Source: Synechococcus sp. M16.1
Lineage (GTDB): Bacteria > Cyanobacteriota > Cyanobacteriia > PCC-6307 > Cyanobiaceae
Direction: 5' to 3'
NCBI RefSeq assembly: GCF_014279895.1
Contig: NZ_CP047954.1
Location: 1,426,001 to 1,490,000, forward strand
Length of the DNA: 64,000 nucleotides
Below are positions 54,787 to 63,136 of the stretch, one piece after another; the first letter of the stretch is position 1; the number at the start of each line of letters is the position of its first letter. The position numbers and the translations under genes were made by a program. The notes beneath the pieces are model-generated. The model was not told where the DNA came from. It did no database searches and was given only the letters and a program-made list of their open reading frames with translations.

Positions 54787-55209
54787 ATGGCCACCAGCAC
54801 CGGCAGTGATGCCCTCGACCGGATGGTGGAGCGCCTGGGCGGCACCGCCGATCCAAAACGCCGCTACGAATACGTGCTCTGGTTGGCCAAGAAGCTCGCA
54901 CCCATGCCGGCCGAGGAGCAGACCGACGACATCAAGGTGAAGGGATGTGTGTCGCAGGTGTTTGTGCGGGGTGCCCTCGATGAGGGAGTGATGCGCTGGC
55001 AGGGCGACTCCGATGCGCTGATCACCAAGGGACTGCTCGCATTGTTGATCCAGGGGCTGGATGGATTGACGCCGGCCCAGGTGCAGGCGGTGGACCCGGC
55101 CTTCATTGCAGCAACAGGCCTGCAGGCCAGCCTGACGCCCTCACGCGCCAATGGCTTCCTCAACATCCTCCTGGCCATGCAGGAGCAGGCCCGTCAACTG
55201 GACAGCTGA
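54787..55209 (+). CDS. sufE: Cysteine desulfuration protein SufE
   Basis: 140 residues with the SufE core LDRMVERLGGTADPKRRYEYVLWLAKKL and the sulfur-accepting Cys in IKVKGCVSQVFVR. The enzyme takes persulfide from SufS for iron-sulfur cluster assembly. It is placed 7 bases after the preceding gene as the last member of the chlI run. Confidence 0.93.
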   Translation: MATSTGSDALDRMVERLGGTADPKRRYEYVLWLAKKLAPMPAEEQTDDIKVKGCVSQVFVRGALDEGVMRWQGDSDALITKGLLALLIQGLDGLTPAQVQAVDPAFIAATGLQASLTPSRANGFLNILLAMQEQARQLDS

Positions 55210-55308
55210 CCCAAGCGCTGATCAGGACAGGGACAGAGACAGGAACAGAAGCCGAATCACGTCAATACATAGAGTCGCTCGCAAACGTTCCAACACGGAT
55301 CACAGGGG

Positions 55309-56616
55309 ATGGCAGCAAAGGTCGGCGTGGGTCTGCTGGGACTGGGCACGGTTGGCGGTGGAGTGGCATCGATCCTCCAGAACCCCAGCGAACGTCACCC
55401 GCTGGTGGGTGAACTGGAGCTGATCCGTGTTGCCGTCCGCGATCTGAACCGCCCCCGGCCCGTTGCTCTGGACGAAAGCCTGCTGACCACCGACCCATCG
55501 GCGGTGATTCAGGACCCAGCCGTGGACGTGGTGGTGGAGGTGATCGGTGGTCTAGAGCCGGCCCGGAGCCTGATTCTCCAGGCGATTGAAGCCGGCAAAT
55601 CCGTGGTGACCGCCAACAAGGCCGTGATCGCACGCCACGGTCAGGAAATCGCTGAAGCCGCGGCCGCCGCCGGGGTGTACGTGCTGATCGAGGCCGCCGT
55701 GGGTGGCGGCATTCCCATCATTGAGCCGCTGAAGCAGTCCCTGGGGGGCAACCGCATCAACCGCGTCAGCGGCATCATCAACGGCACCACCAACTACATC
55801 CTCACCCGCATGGCTGAGGAGGGGGCCGCCTATGACGCGGTGCTCAAGGATGCCCAGGAGCTGGGCTACGCCGAAGCCGATCCGGCAGCGGATGTGGACG
55901 GTCTTGATGCGGCCGACAAGATCGCGATCCTTGCGACTCTGGCCTTCGGCGGCAGCGTGGATCGCGCTGCCGTTCCCACCGACGGCGTCAGTGGCCTGCA
56001 GGGCGTGGATGTGGATTACGCCAATCAACTGGGCTACGGCGTGAAGCTGCTGGCGGTGGCCGAGCGCATGGCGGAAAGCGGCGATCCCCTGCCCCTCTCC
56101 CTGCGGGTGCAGCCCACGCTGGTGCCCAAGGACCACCCCTTGGCCGGCGTGAACGGCGTCAACAACGCCATCCTTGTGGAAGGTGACCCCATCGGCCGGG
56201 TGATGTTCTACGGCCCCGGTGCGGGAGCCGGCCCGACCGCCTCTGCGGTGGTGGCCGACATCCTCAACATCGCTGGCATCCGCCAGGCCAGTGAAGGTCC
56301 CGGGAACGTGGATCCCCTGCTGGCCGCCAGCAGCTGGCGACCCTGCGCTCTGGTCGACTCAGGCGACATTCGCCAACGCCACTATGTGCGTTTCAAGACA
56401 AAAGACGCCCCCGGCGTGATCGGCAAGGTGGGTGGCTGCTTCGGCGAACGCAACGTGTCGATCCAGTCGATCGTGCAGTTCAATGCCAGCGACGCCGGCG
56501 CCGAGATCGTTGTGATCACCCATGAAGTGAGCCAACGCCAGATGAATGAAGCCCTGGACGCCATCCAGGCTTTGCCGGAGGTGTCTGGTCTCGCTGCTCA
56601 CCTCGGCTGCCTCTAA
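55309..56616 (+). CDS. hom: Homoserine dehydrogenase
   Basis: Reduces aspartate semialdehyde to homoserine for threonine and methionine synthesis. The 435-residue protein has the NAD(P) motif VGVGLLGLGTVGGGVASIL, the catalytic segment IINGTTNYILTRMAEEGAAYD...ELGYAEADPAADVDG, and a C-terminal ACT domain (VRFKTKDAPGVIGKVGGCF) for feedback control by threonine. The ATG at 55309 fits. Confidence 0.96.
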   Translation: MAAKVGVGLLGLGTVGGGVASILQNPSERHPLVGELELIRVAVRDLNRPRPVALDESLLTTDPSAVIQDPAVDVVVEVIGGLEPARSLILQAIEAGKSVVTANKAVIARHGQEIAEAAAAAGVYVLIEAAVGGGIPIIEPLKQSLGGNRINRVSGIINGTTNYILTRMAEEGAAYDAVLKDAQELGYAEADPAADVDGLDAADKIAILATLAFGGSVDRAAVPTDGVSGLQGVDVDYANQLGYGVKLLAVAERMAESGDPLPLSLRVQPTLVPKDHPLAGVNGVNNAILVEGDPIGRVMFYGPGAGAGPTASAVVADILNIAGIRQASEGPGNVDPLLAASSWRPCALVDSGDIRQRHYVRFKTKDAPGVIGKVGGCFGERNVSIQSIVQFNASDAGAEIVVITHEVSQRQMNEALDAIQALPEVSGLAAHLGCL

Positions 56617-56780
56617 GGAGAGCTTCCGCCCTGGCGAATGCCCCCTGGCGTGCGTCAGAGTGTCAAGAACTTTCACGGCACAGGCCTGAATCCTCAGATC
56701 TGTGCTCGAAACGGTTCATGCAGAACCTCACCTGTTCGAGTCCCGGTCAAGGCTGCCCCCTAGAGGAGGGGGTGAATCCG

Positions 56781-56954
56781 ATGACGGTGCACCAGGGAGA
56801 TTGCGTCAATCTCGACAGTGACAACGACACCTATCAAGTGATCGGCGTGGATGGTGACCACGACCGCTGCTGGGTGCGCCGCTGGCCCCTGCAGAGCAAC
56901 GAGGGCTCACCGGTGTTCGAAATCTCGTTGGAAAGGATTCGCCAGGTCGGGTAA
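56781..56954 (+). CDS. Small conserved hypothetical protein (57 aa)
   Basis: The ATG at 56781 is preceded by GGAGGGGGTG and gives MTVHQGDCVNLDSDNDTYQV and a Trp/Arg-rich end (CWVRRWPLQ, EISLERIRQV). It is a compact SH3-like beta pattern of about 57 residues. An in-frame ATG at 56718 would add 21 residues containing further cysteines. Function unknown. Confidence 0.6.
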   Translation: MTVHQGDCVNLDSDNDTYQVIGVDGDHDRCWVRRWPLQSNEGSPVFEISLERIRQVG

Positions 56955-56994
56955 GTCCCTGTTGAATAGGCCGACCCGTGTTGATTGAGGCCCG

Positions 56995-58617
56995 TTGAAG
57001 CGCACCGATCGCCCCACGAGATGGACGTGTGGTGGCGCGCTGATGGCCATAGCCCTGACCATCACCCAGATGGGGTGTCAGGCCCCGCCCTCCACCAGCC
57101 GCATCACGGTGGCCTCAGCGGGCCGCATCAGCTCCCTGGATCCAGCCCAGGCCAGCACCCTCGGCGCCACGCAGCTGATCAGCGCCCTGGGGGATCCGCT
57201 CTATCGCCTCAGGCGGGATGGCTCCCTAGAACCCCGCCTGGCAGCCTCGGCCCCGGTTCTGAGTGATGGCGGTCGCACCGTCACGGTTCCCCTGCGCACC
57301 GATGTGCGATTCCACGATGGAACGCCGTTCGATGCCGCAGCCATGGCCTTCAGCCTGCGGCGCTTCCTCGAGATCGGAACCCTCAGCTATGTGGTGGGCG
57401 ACCGGATTGCGGCGGTGGAGGAAGCCGACAGCCACACCCTGCGGCTGCGCCTCAGTCGCCCCTCCACATCCCTGCAGGGTCTGCTGACGTCGATCAACCT
57501 CACCCCGATTTCACCAACGGCCTACAGCAACCATCAGGACCGTTTTCTACACGACCGCTTTGTGGGGACAGGCCCCTACAAACTGACCCGCTTCAGCGAA
57601 CATCAGCAACGACTGGAGCCCTTCGCCCAGTACTGGGGTGAGGCGCCGCGCAACAACGGCCTCGATCTGATAACGCTGAGCAACTCCACGGCGCTCTACG
57701 GGGCATTGCGCAGTGGCGAGGTGGATCTGCTGCTCTCCGCCTCGATCGACGAAGACCAGCGCCACACCCTGCATGAACGGGCCAGCGCGGGGGAGCTGCA
57801 CGAGTCAGTGGGGCCGGCGATGGAGATCGGCTACATCACCCTGCTGAGCAACCGGGAGCCATTCCAAGACCCCAACCTCAGACGGGCCCTGGCCGTCAGC
57901 CTGAACCGAAGCGAGATCAGTGAACGGGTGAGCTACGGGCTGCGCCGTCCACTGCGGGCACTGGTTCCCCCCAGCCTGGCCGGCGGCGCCATGGCCCCTT
58001 GGCCCGAACACAACCCCGAGCAGGCCCGCGAGCTGCTGCAGGCGGCGGGCTACTGCAACGGCAGCACCCTGCGCTTTCCGCTCACCTTCCGCTCCAATGT
58101 GCCCGCCGACAAATTGCTGGCCCTCACCTGGCAGGCCCAGGTGCAACGGGACCTCTCGGATTGCCTGGTGTTGGATCTCGATGGAGTCGAATCCACCACC
58201 ATCTACCGCCAGCTGGGGGAAGGTGCCTTCAAAGCCGTGATGCTGGATTGGCGCGGCAGCTACCCCGATCCGGAGGCCTATCTGACGCCGCTGTTGAGCT
58301 GCACCTCGGTGGAGGGCAACATCTGCATGGAAGGAGAAGCAGTCATCAGCGGCAGCTTCTGGAGTGCCCCCGGATTGCAGACCGCCCTGCTGAAATCCGA
58401 CACGCTGACGGGCGATGACCGCCGCACCGCCCTGGATCGTGTGGACCATCTCTCCGCCGACGGTGCCGCCTACATCCCCGTCTGGCTGGATTCACCTCGG
58501 GCCTGGGCCCAGCTGAACCTCAACCCTCCACGATTTGATGGCAGTGGTCAGCTGATGCTCGCTGAGCTGGAGCGCCGGCAGGACGGAGCATCAAAGAAAG
58601 GAGCGACGAACAACTGA
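56995..58617 (+). CDS. Peptide/nickel-type ABC transporter substrate-binding protein
   Basis: A TTG start gives 540 residues. The N-terminal hydrophobic signal ends in QMGCQAPP, a possible though weak lipobox. The family-5 binding-protein features are SAGRISSLDPAQASTLGATQLI, VRFHDGTPFDAAAMAFSLRR and YLTPLLSCTS. It delivers peptides or similar solutes to an inner-membrane permease. The stop overlaps the permease start (TGATG). The substrate is not predictable. Confidence 0.88.
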   Translation: MKRTDRPTRWTCGGALMAIALTITQMGCQAPPSTSRITVASAGRISSLDPAQASTLGATQLISALGDPLYRLRRDGSLEPRLAASAPVLSDGGRTVTVPLRTDVRFHDGTPFDAAAMAFSLRRFLEIGTLSYVVGDRIAAVEEADSHTLRLRLSRPSTSLQGLLTSINLTPISPTAYSNHQDRFLHDRFVGTGPYKLTRFSEHQQRLEPFAQYWGEAPRNNGLDLITLSNSTALYGALRSGEVDLLLSASIDEDQRHTLHERASAGELHESVGPAMEIGYITLLSNREPFQDPNLRRALAVSLNRSEISERVSYGLRRPLRALVPPSLAGGAMAPWPEHNPEQARELLQAAGYCNGSTLRFPLTFRSNVPADKLLALTWQAQVQRDLSDCLVLDLDGVESTTIYRQLGEGAFKAVMLDWRGSYPDPEAYLTPLLSCTSVEGNICMEGEAVISGSFWSAPGLQTALLKSDTLTGDDRRTALDRVDHLSADGAAYIPVWLDSPRAWAQLNLNPPRFDGSGQLMLAELERRQDGASKKGATNN

Positions 58618-59636
58618 TGGGACGCGCCCGAGACCTCGCCCGCTACAGCGCCACCCGCCTCGCCCTGGCGCCATTGATGTTGTGGCTGATCGCCAGCCTG
58701 GTGTTCCTGTTGCTGCGCGTCGCCCCAGGGGATCCCGTGGATGCGGTGCTCGGCAGCCGTGCCCCCGCCGCTGCCAAAGCAGCCATGCGAGCTCGGCTTG
58801 GCCTGGATCAATCGTTGCTGGATCAATACCTTAGCTATCTCAATGGATTGATCCACGGCGATCTGGGGCAGGCCCTGATCAACCAGGAGCCGGTGCGAGC
58901 CATCATCGGCAAAACCCTGCCCGCCAGCCTGGAGCTGAGCGTGATCGCCCTGGTGTTGGCTGCTGTGGTGGGGCTGAGCATTGGCTTCAGCGGTATTGCC
59001 CGGCCCGAGGGAAAGATTGACCTGGGCGGACGCCTCTATGGATTGGGCACCTATGCCCTGCCGCCCTTCTGGGTGGCCATGCTGGTGCAGCTGGTGTTCG
59101 CCGTCAGCCTGGGCTGGTTGCCGGTGGGCGGGCGCTTCCCCCCCAGCCTTCTCCCCCCCGAGGGCAGCGGCTTTTTCCTGCTGGACAGCGCTCTGCAGAA
59201 CAACTGGGCCGCTTTCCGAGGCACCGTGCGTCACCTGATCCTGCCCGCGGGGACCCTGGCTCTGCTGCTCAGCGGCACCTTCACGACCGCCCTGCGACTG
59301 AACCTGCGACGCACCCTGCGCGGCGACTACGTGGAAGCGGCGCGCAGCCGCGGCCTCAGTGAGCGGCAGGTGATCCTGCGCCACGGACTGCCCAATGCCT
59401 TGCTGCCGGTGCTCACCATTGCTGGCATCACCGTGGCCTCCTTGATTGGTGGAGCCCTGCTGATTGAAGTGACCTTCTCCTGGCCAGGCATTGCCTTGCG
59501 GCTGCAGGAAGCCATCAACCAGAGGGACTACCCCGTCGTTCAGGGGATCGTGGTGGTGATCGCCGCCCTTGTGGTGTTGGTGAGTGTTGCCGTTGACCTG
59601 CTGGTGGCCAGCCTCGATCCGCGGGTGCGCTACTGA
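58617..59636 (+). CDS. ABC transporter permease (DppB-like)
   Basis: 339 residues with about six membrane helices. The DppB-type start (ARYSATRLALAPLMLWLIASLVFLLLRVAPGDP) and the EAA loop (YVEAARSRGLSERQVILRHGLPNALLPV) are clear. It forms half of a peptide-type importer with the binding protein. The second permease (DppC) and ATPases are not adjacent, because the next gene is convergent. Confidence 0.92.
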   Translation: MGRARDLARYSATRLALAPLMLWLIASLVFLLLRVAPGDPVDAVLGSRAPAAAKAAMRARLGLDQSLLDQYLSYLNGLIHGDLGQALINQEPVRAIIGKTLPASLELSVIALVLAAVVGLSIGFSGIARPEGKIDLGGRLYGLGTYALPPFWVAMLVQLVFAVSLGWLPVGGRFPPSLLPPEGSGFFLLDSALQNNWAAFRGTVRHLILPAGTLALLLSGTFTTALRLNLRRTLRGDYVEAARSRGLSERQVILRHGLPNALLPVLTIAGITVASLIGGALLIEVTFSWPGIALRLQEAINQRDYPVVQGIVVVIAALVVLVSVAVDLLVASLDPRVRY

Positions 59637-61276
59637 TCCAGCAGCTGCTGGGCCCTGCGACGGCCCAAGCGATGCCAGCGTGTCTTGGAGCTGGCGTCCA
59701 TCAGGTGAACGGCATCGTTGCGGGATGACGTGGAGCTCAGGGAATCGAGGAAACGGATGACCTCATGGGCAATCACCCGCTGAACGCTGAGGGGATTGAC
59801 GCCCACCAACTCTTCGCCGAGCCGGAAGATGTCGTCCCCCTCTGACGCCATTCCCTGGCCATCCACACGAATCGGCGAAAAGTGACTGGCCCCCTCAACC
59901 ACCACCACCTGGCTGGCGGGATGCTCCGCCAATCCAGCCAAAAGAGCCAGCTGCTCATCCAGAGGAGGGGTGATCAGATCGAGGGTGCCACCAACCATCA
60001 ACAGCGGAATCGGCAACGCCCGACTGGCGCGGTGCGGCCAGATCAACCCGCCAAAGCTGTTGAGCCCCACCACCGCCCGGGGCGGCGGGTCCATCGCTTT
60101 GCTCTCGAGCACACGGCCTGCCGCCAGTTCACACTGAAGCAATTCCGACAGGTTGGTGAGGGGCAAGCCCGCCAGGGCCGCTTCACAGCGCTGGGCCATA
60201 CCGGGCACCAGCTCCGCCCCACTGGCCAGGAGAGCCGTTAGGGCACCCAGGGAATGCCCCATCAGCACCACCTCGGTTCCGGGGATGTTCAGATCGCCCC
60301 GTTGCTGCGCCTCAACCACCGCCGCCAGGTCAGCCAAGCGATCACGAAGTGCTGCGGCACCATCGAACGACTGCCGCCCCTCGAGCAAACCCTGAACAGC
60401 CGCGGCATCGCTGCCGGGATGCTCAAGCACCACCACGGGCCAGCCCGCCTGCATCAGCGAACGCGCCAGCCAGTGGAAGTGGTTGGGGTCCCCGCCCAGC
60501 CCCGGCATCATCAAAACCCAGGTCCGGTCCGCACGAGGCGACTGGGGAATCCAACGTTCCAGCCGCAATGGCCGCGAAAGATGGCCCACCGCAAGCGTTG
60601 CGTGACGGGGCGCATCAGCCGTGGCAGAACGCTCCCTGCCCTGCAGGGGCTGCAGCCGAGCCTCCTCCTCAGCCAAAGCCCACATTAGGGACTGATGACG
60701 CTTCAATTCCAGCCGCCAGCGGTTGGCAGCAGCCACCAACGCATCCAGATCAAGACGCAACTGCGGGGTGGGCAACGCCTCCAACACATCCAGCGTTGAA
60801 ACGGTTTCCTGCCGTTCGAGCAGCTGCTCCAGCGTGGAGAGCACCAGCGAACGGTTGATGCGCCGTCCGTCCTCCACGCGAATCAATTCCCCCAGGGCAT
60901 CCAGTAGCGGCCCCGCTCCCCAGCTGCTGAGCAGCTGACGCCCGAGGCTGCGGCGGGTGAGCACCGGAGCCTGGAGCAGACGGATCAGCCCCTCGCGACT
61001 CTCGGGTGCGAGAAGCCCCATCCAGGTGGACAACTCCGATCGCGAGAGCTGCGGTGGATCAGCCGTCGGCGAGCGCACAAAGGATCCGAGTTCCTCCACC
61101 GAAACCGGAAGAACCACGCCGTCGATCTTGACCTCCACACGTTCTGTGGAGCCAACAGGCCACGATCCGCACGTGCTGAGCAGCAGACTGCCCATCAAGC
61201 CCATCGCGATGCATCGTCCTGTTAAGCGTCCGCGCAGCAACGCCTGACCCTCTGCGGTGGTGGAACCAGTTTCCAT
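59630..61276 (-). CDS. Alpha/beta hydrolase with N-terminal DUF1400-like region
   Basis: 548 residues from the ATG at 61276. A signal or lipoprotein-like start (MGLMGSLLLSTCGSWPVGS) is followed by a cyanobacterial helical N-terminal region of about 180 residues (LGSFVRSPTADPPQLSRSELS). An alpha/beta hydrolase domain follows: oxyanion region LMMPGLGGDPNHFHW, nucleophile elbow VVLMGHSLGALTAL, later acid LMVGGTLDLITPP and base His in VVVEGASHFSPIR. It is probably an exported esterase or lipase. Its 3' end overlaps the permease by 7 bases. Confidence 0.85.
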   Translation of the reverse strand: METGSTTAEGQALLRGRLTGRCIAMGLMGSLLLSTCGSWPVGSTERVEVKIDGVVLPVSVEELGSFVRSPTADPPQLSRSELSTWMGLLAPESREGLIRLLQAPVLTRRSLGRQLLSSWGAGPLLDALGELIRVEDGRRINRSLVLSTLEQLLERQETVSTLDVLEALPTPQLRLDLDALVAAANRWRLELKRHQSLMWALAEEEARLQPLQGRERSATADAPRHATLAVGHLSRPLRLERWIPQSPRADRTWVLMMPGLGGDPNHFHWLARSLMQAGWPVVVLEHPGSDAAAVQGLLEGRQSFDGAAALRDRLADLAAVVEAQQRGDLNIPGTEVVLMGHSLGALTALLASGAELVPGMAQRCEAALAGLPLTNLSELLQCELAAGRVLESKAMDPPPRAVVGLNSFGGLIWPHRASRALPIPLLMVGGTLDLITPPLDEQLALLAGLAEHPASQVVVVEGASHFSPIRVDGQGMASEGDDIFRLGEELVGVNPLSVQRVIAHEVIRFLDSLSSTSSRNDAVHLMDASSKTRWHRLGRRRAQQLLDQ

Positions 61277-61332
61277 CACCCCTGAGAAATGTCACCCGAC
61301 TGAGGTTCCTGGCGTCCATCGGTGCCGGCGGG

Positions 61333-62565
61333 GTGATGTTCATGACGCCGCTGATCTTTCATGCCATCGACTTCTCAGCGCGTGAAGTGGGAAGCGGCCT
61401 GGCCGTCTCTGCCCTGATCGGCACGGTGGTGCGCCTGCTGAGCGGTGCACTGCTTGATCGCGGCATCCGCTGCTCCTGGCCGGTGAGGGGCACAACCCTT
61501 TTGGCCATTGCAGCTGATCTGATCCTGCTGCAGGCCGACAACTACAACAGCTACTTGCTCGGACAGCTGCTGCTGGGCTGTGCGGCGGGTCTGTACTGGC
61601 CTGCCATCGAATTGGCCGTTCCCCTCAGTTGCGGCAACCTTCCCTCAGGGCGGGGCTACGCCCTGGTCCGCAGCGCCGATGCCCTCGGCATCGGCATCGG
61701 GACGCTGATCGGAACCGCTGCCGCCACCCTTGGAATCCTGCGGACGGTGTACGTCGTTGAAGCGGTGTGCATGGGCGCTGTGTTGGTGCTGATCAGCCTT
61801 GTTCCGCTCCAGGACGGTCCGCCCTACCGCAACCTCAGCAGCAACAGCCCAGCGCCGGTTGGTCAACGGCCACGGCCAACAACCCGACTGCCCTGGCTGC
61901 TTCCCCTGCTGCCGGTGCTGCTGATCAGTGTGGTGGCCACCGGGATCCTGGCCCTTCAACAAAGTGCGCTTCCCCTCGATCTGGTGCGCGGCGGGCTGGT
62001 GCGACCGGCCCTGAGCGAAAGCCACAGCAGTGCCCTGATCGCCCTTCAGTTGACCTTGCTGGTGAGCCTGCAGTGGCCGGTGGGCCGATGGCTGGCGGAG
62101 CGCAGCGTTGCCTTCGGCCTCGGCCTGAGCCTGGCGGGATTCAGCCTTGGCTGCAGCCTGATTGCCCTGTCCTCCTTGTTCGAGAACGGAACGATCCTGG
62201 TGCTGGCAGCCCTGCTGCCAATGGCCTTCGCCCAGGCCGCTTTCCTGCCCACGGCCACAGAAGCCGTTATTGAAGGGACACCACCAGAACACTGTGGCTT
62301 GGCGATGGCGCTGTTTTCCCAGTGCTTCGCCATCAGCGCCATTGTGGCCCCCCTCGCTGGTGGAGCCCTGCTGGACTTTCAAAACAATGGCCTGCTGCTC
62401 TGGCTGCTGATGGGTGGGGCCTGCCTGGTCGTGCTCCCTACCCTGCGCAGCCTCAAGCCGCGCTACGGGGTGACAGAAACAGGCCAGGACATCGCCCCGC
62501 CAGAACAACAACGCTTTGATGCTCTGGCACAGGCAGTTCAGGTCAACAACATCGTTGAGAGCTGA
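61333..62565 (+). CDS. Major facilitator superfamily transporter
   Basis: At least 410 residues, with twelve or nearly twelve membrane helices, the loop motif LLDRGIRC after helix 2 and a long central loop (about 165-190). The coding pattern continues upstream of the ATG at 61333 (LRNVTRLRFLASIGAGG), completing helix 1. That stretch offers no ATG; its candidates are GTG 61330 and non-canonical CTG 61282. The substrate is unknown. It diverges from the alpha/beta hydrolase gene. Confidence 0.82.
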   Translation: MMFMTPLIFHAIDFSAREVGSGLAVSALIGTVVRLLSGALLDRGIRCSWPVRGTTLLAIAADLILLQADNYNSYLLGQLLLGCAAGLYWPAIELAVPLSCGNLPSGRGYALVRSADALGIGIGTLIGTAAATLGILRTVYVVEAVCMGAVLVLISLVPLQDGPPYRNLSSNSPAPVGQRPRPTTRLPWLLPLLPVLLISVVATGILALQQSALPLDLVRGGLVRPALSESHSSALIALQLTLLVSLQWPVGRWLAERSVAFGLGLSLAGFSLGCSLIALSSLFENGTILVLAALLPMAFAQAAFLPTATEAVIEGTPPEHCGLAMALFSQCFAISAIVAPLAGGALLDFQNNGLLLWLLMGGACLVVLPTLRSLKPRYGVTETGQDIAPPEQQRFDALAQAVQVNNIVES

Positions 62566-62779
62566 CGGCAGAGGATGAAGACCATCCGAGGACCAAGAGA
62601 AAGCCATCTCTCAGTTAGATGCTGACTATAAATACTGAAGAAGACCTGACTCCTCTTTTTGCCCTAAAAATTGATCTCAACCAGAGAACAGATGTTCATG
62701 CTCTATGGACGTACAAAGAATTGATCAGCAGCCAAACTGTGTTGACCACAACACCGCAAAAGCAAGATCAGATCGCTCA

Positions 62780-63040
62780 ATGAAATGGTTCACTGCGATG
62801 CTGCTCACCGTCATATTTTCTCCGCTTGCCAGTGCCACTCAGCACGATGGACGGGCACTGGTGGCTCACGGAGAGCGCAAGAAAGCGGCTTACCTGGTTC
62901 TAAGCACAATCACCCAGGAGATCGAACTCATTCCAGTTGAATCCCTGAATCAATGCGAGACAATTGGAAGTGAGATCATGAAGGGTGGAAAGTTGAGCAA
63001 GTTCCTCAAGGGATACAAATGCATTCCGGGCTTGCTCTAG
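62780..63040 (+). CDS. Small secreted hypothetical protein (86 aa)
   Basis: The ATG at 62780 opens a signal peptide (MKWFTAMLLTVIFSPLASA). The mature part is basic and helical (GERKKAAYLVLSTITQEI, KGGKLSKFLKGYKC) with two cysteines (LNQCETI and YKCIPG) that could pair. It is AT-rich relative to its neighbours, and the preceding ~210 bases carry no gene. Function unknown. Confidence 0.58.
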   Translation: MKWFTAMLLTVIFSPLASATQHDGRALVAHGERKKAAYLVLSTITQEIELIPVESLNQCETIGSEIMKGGKLSKFLKGYKCIPGLL

Positions 63041-63136
63041 GCGAACCAACTAGAGATCACTGATATTCCCCCAATCAAGCACTCTTGAAAAGTCAAAGAG
63101 CGCTAGAGGGAATATCTAGGGAATCAAATGCTTTGA

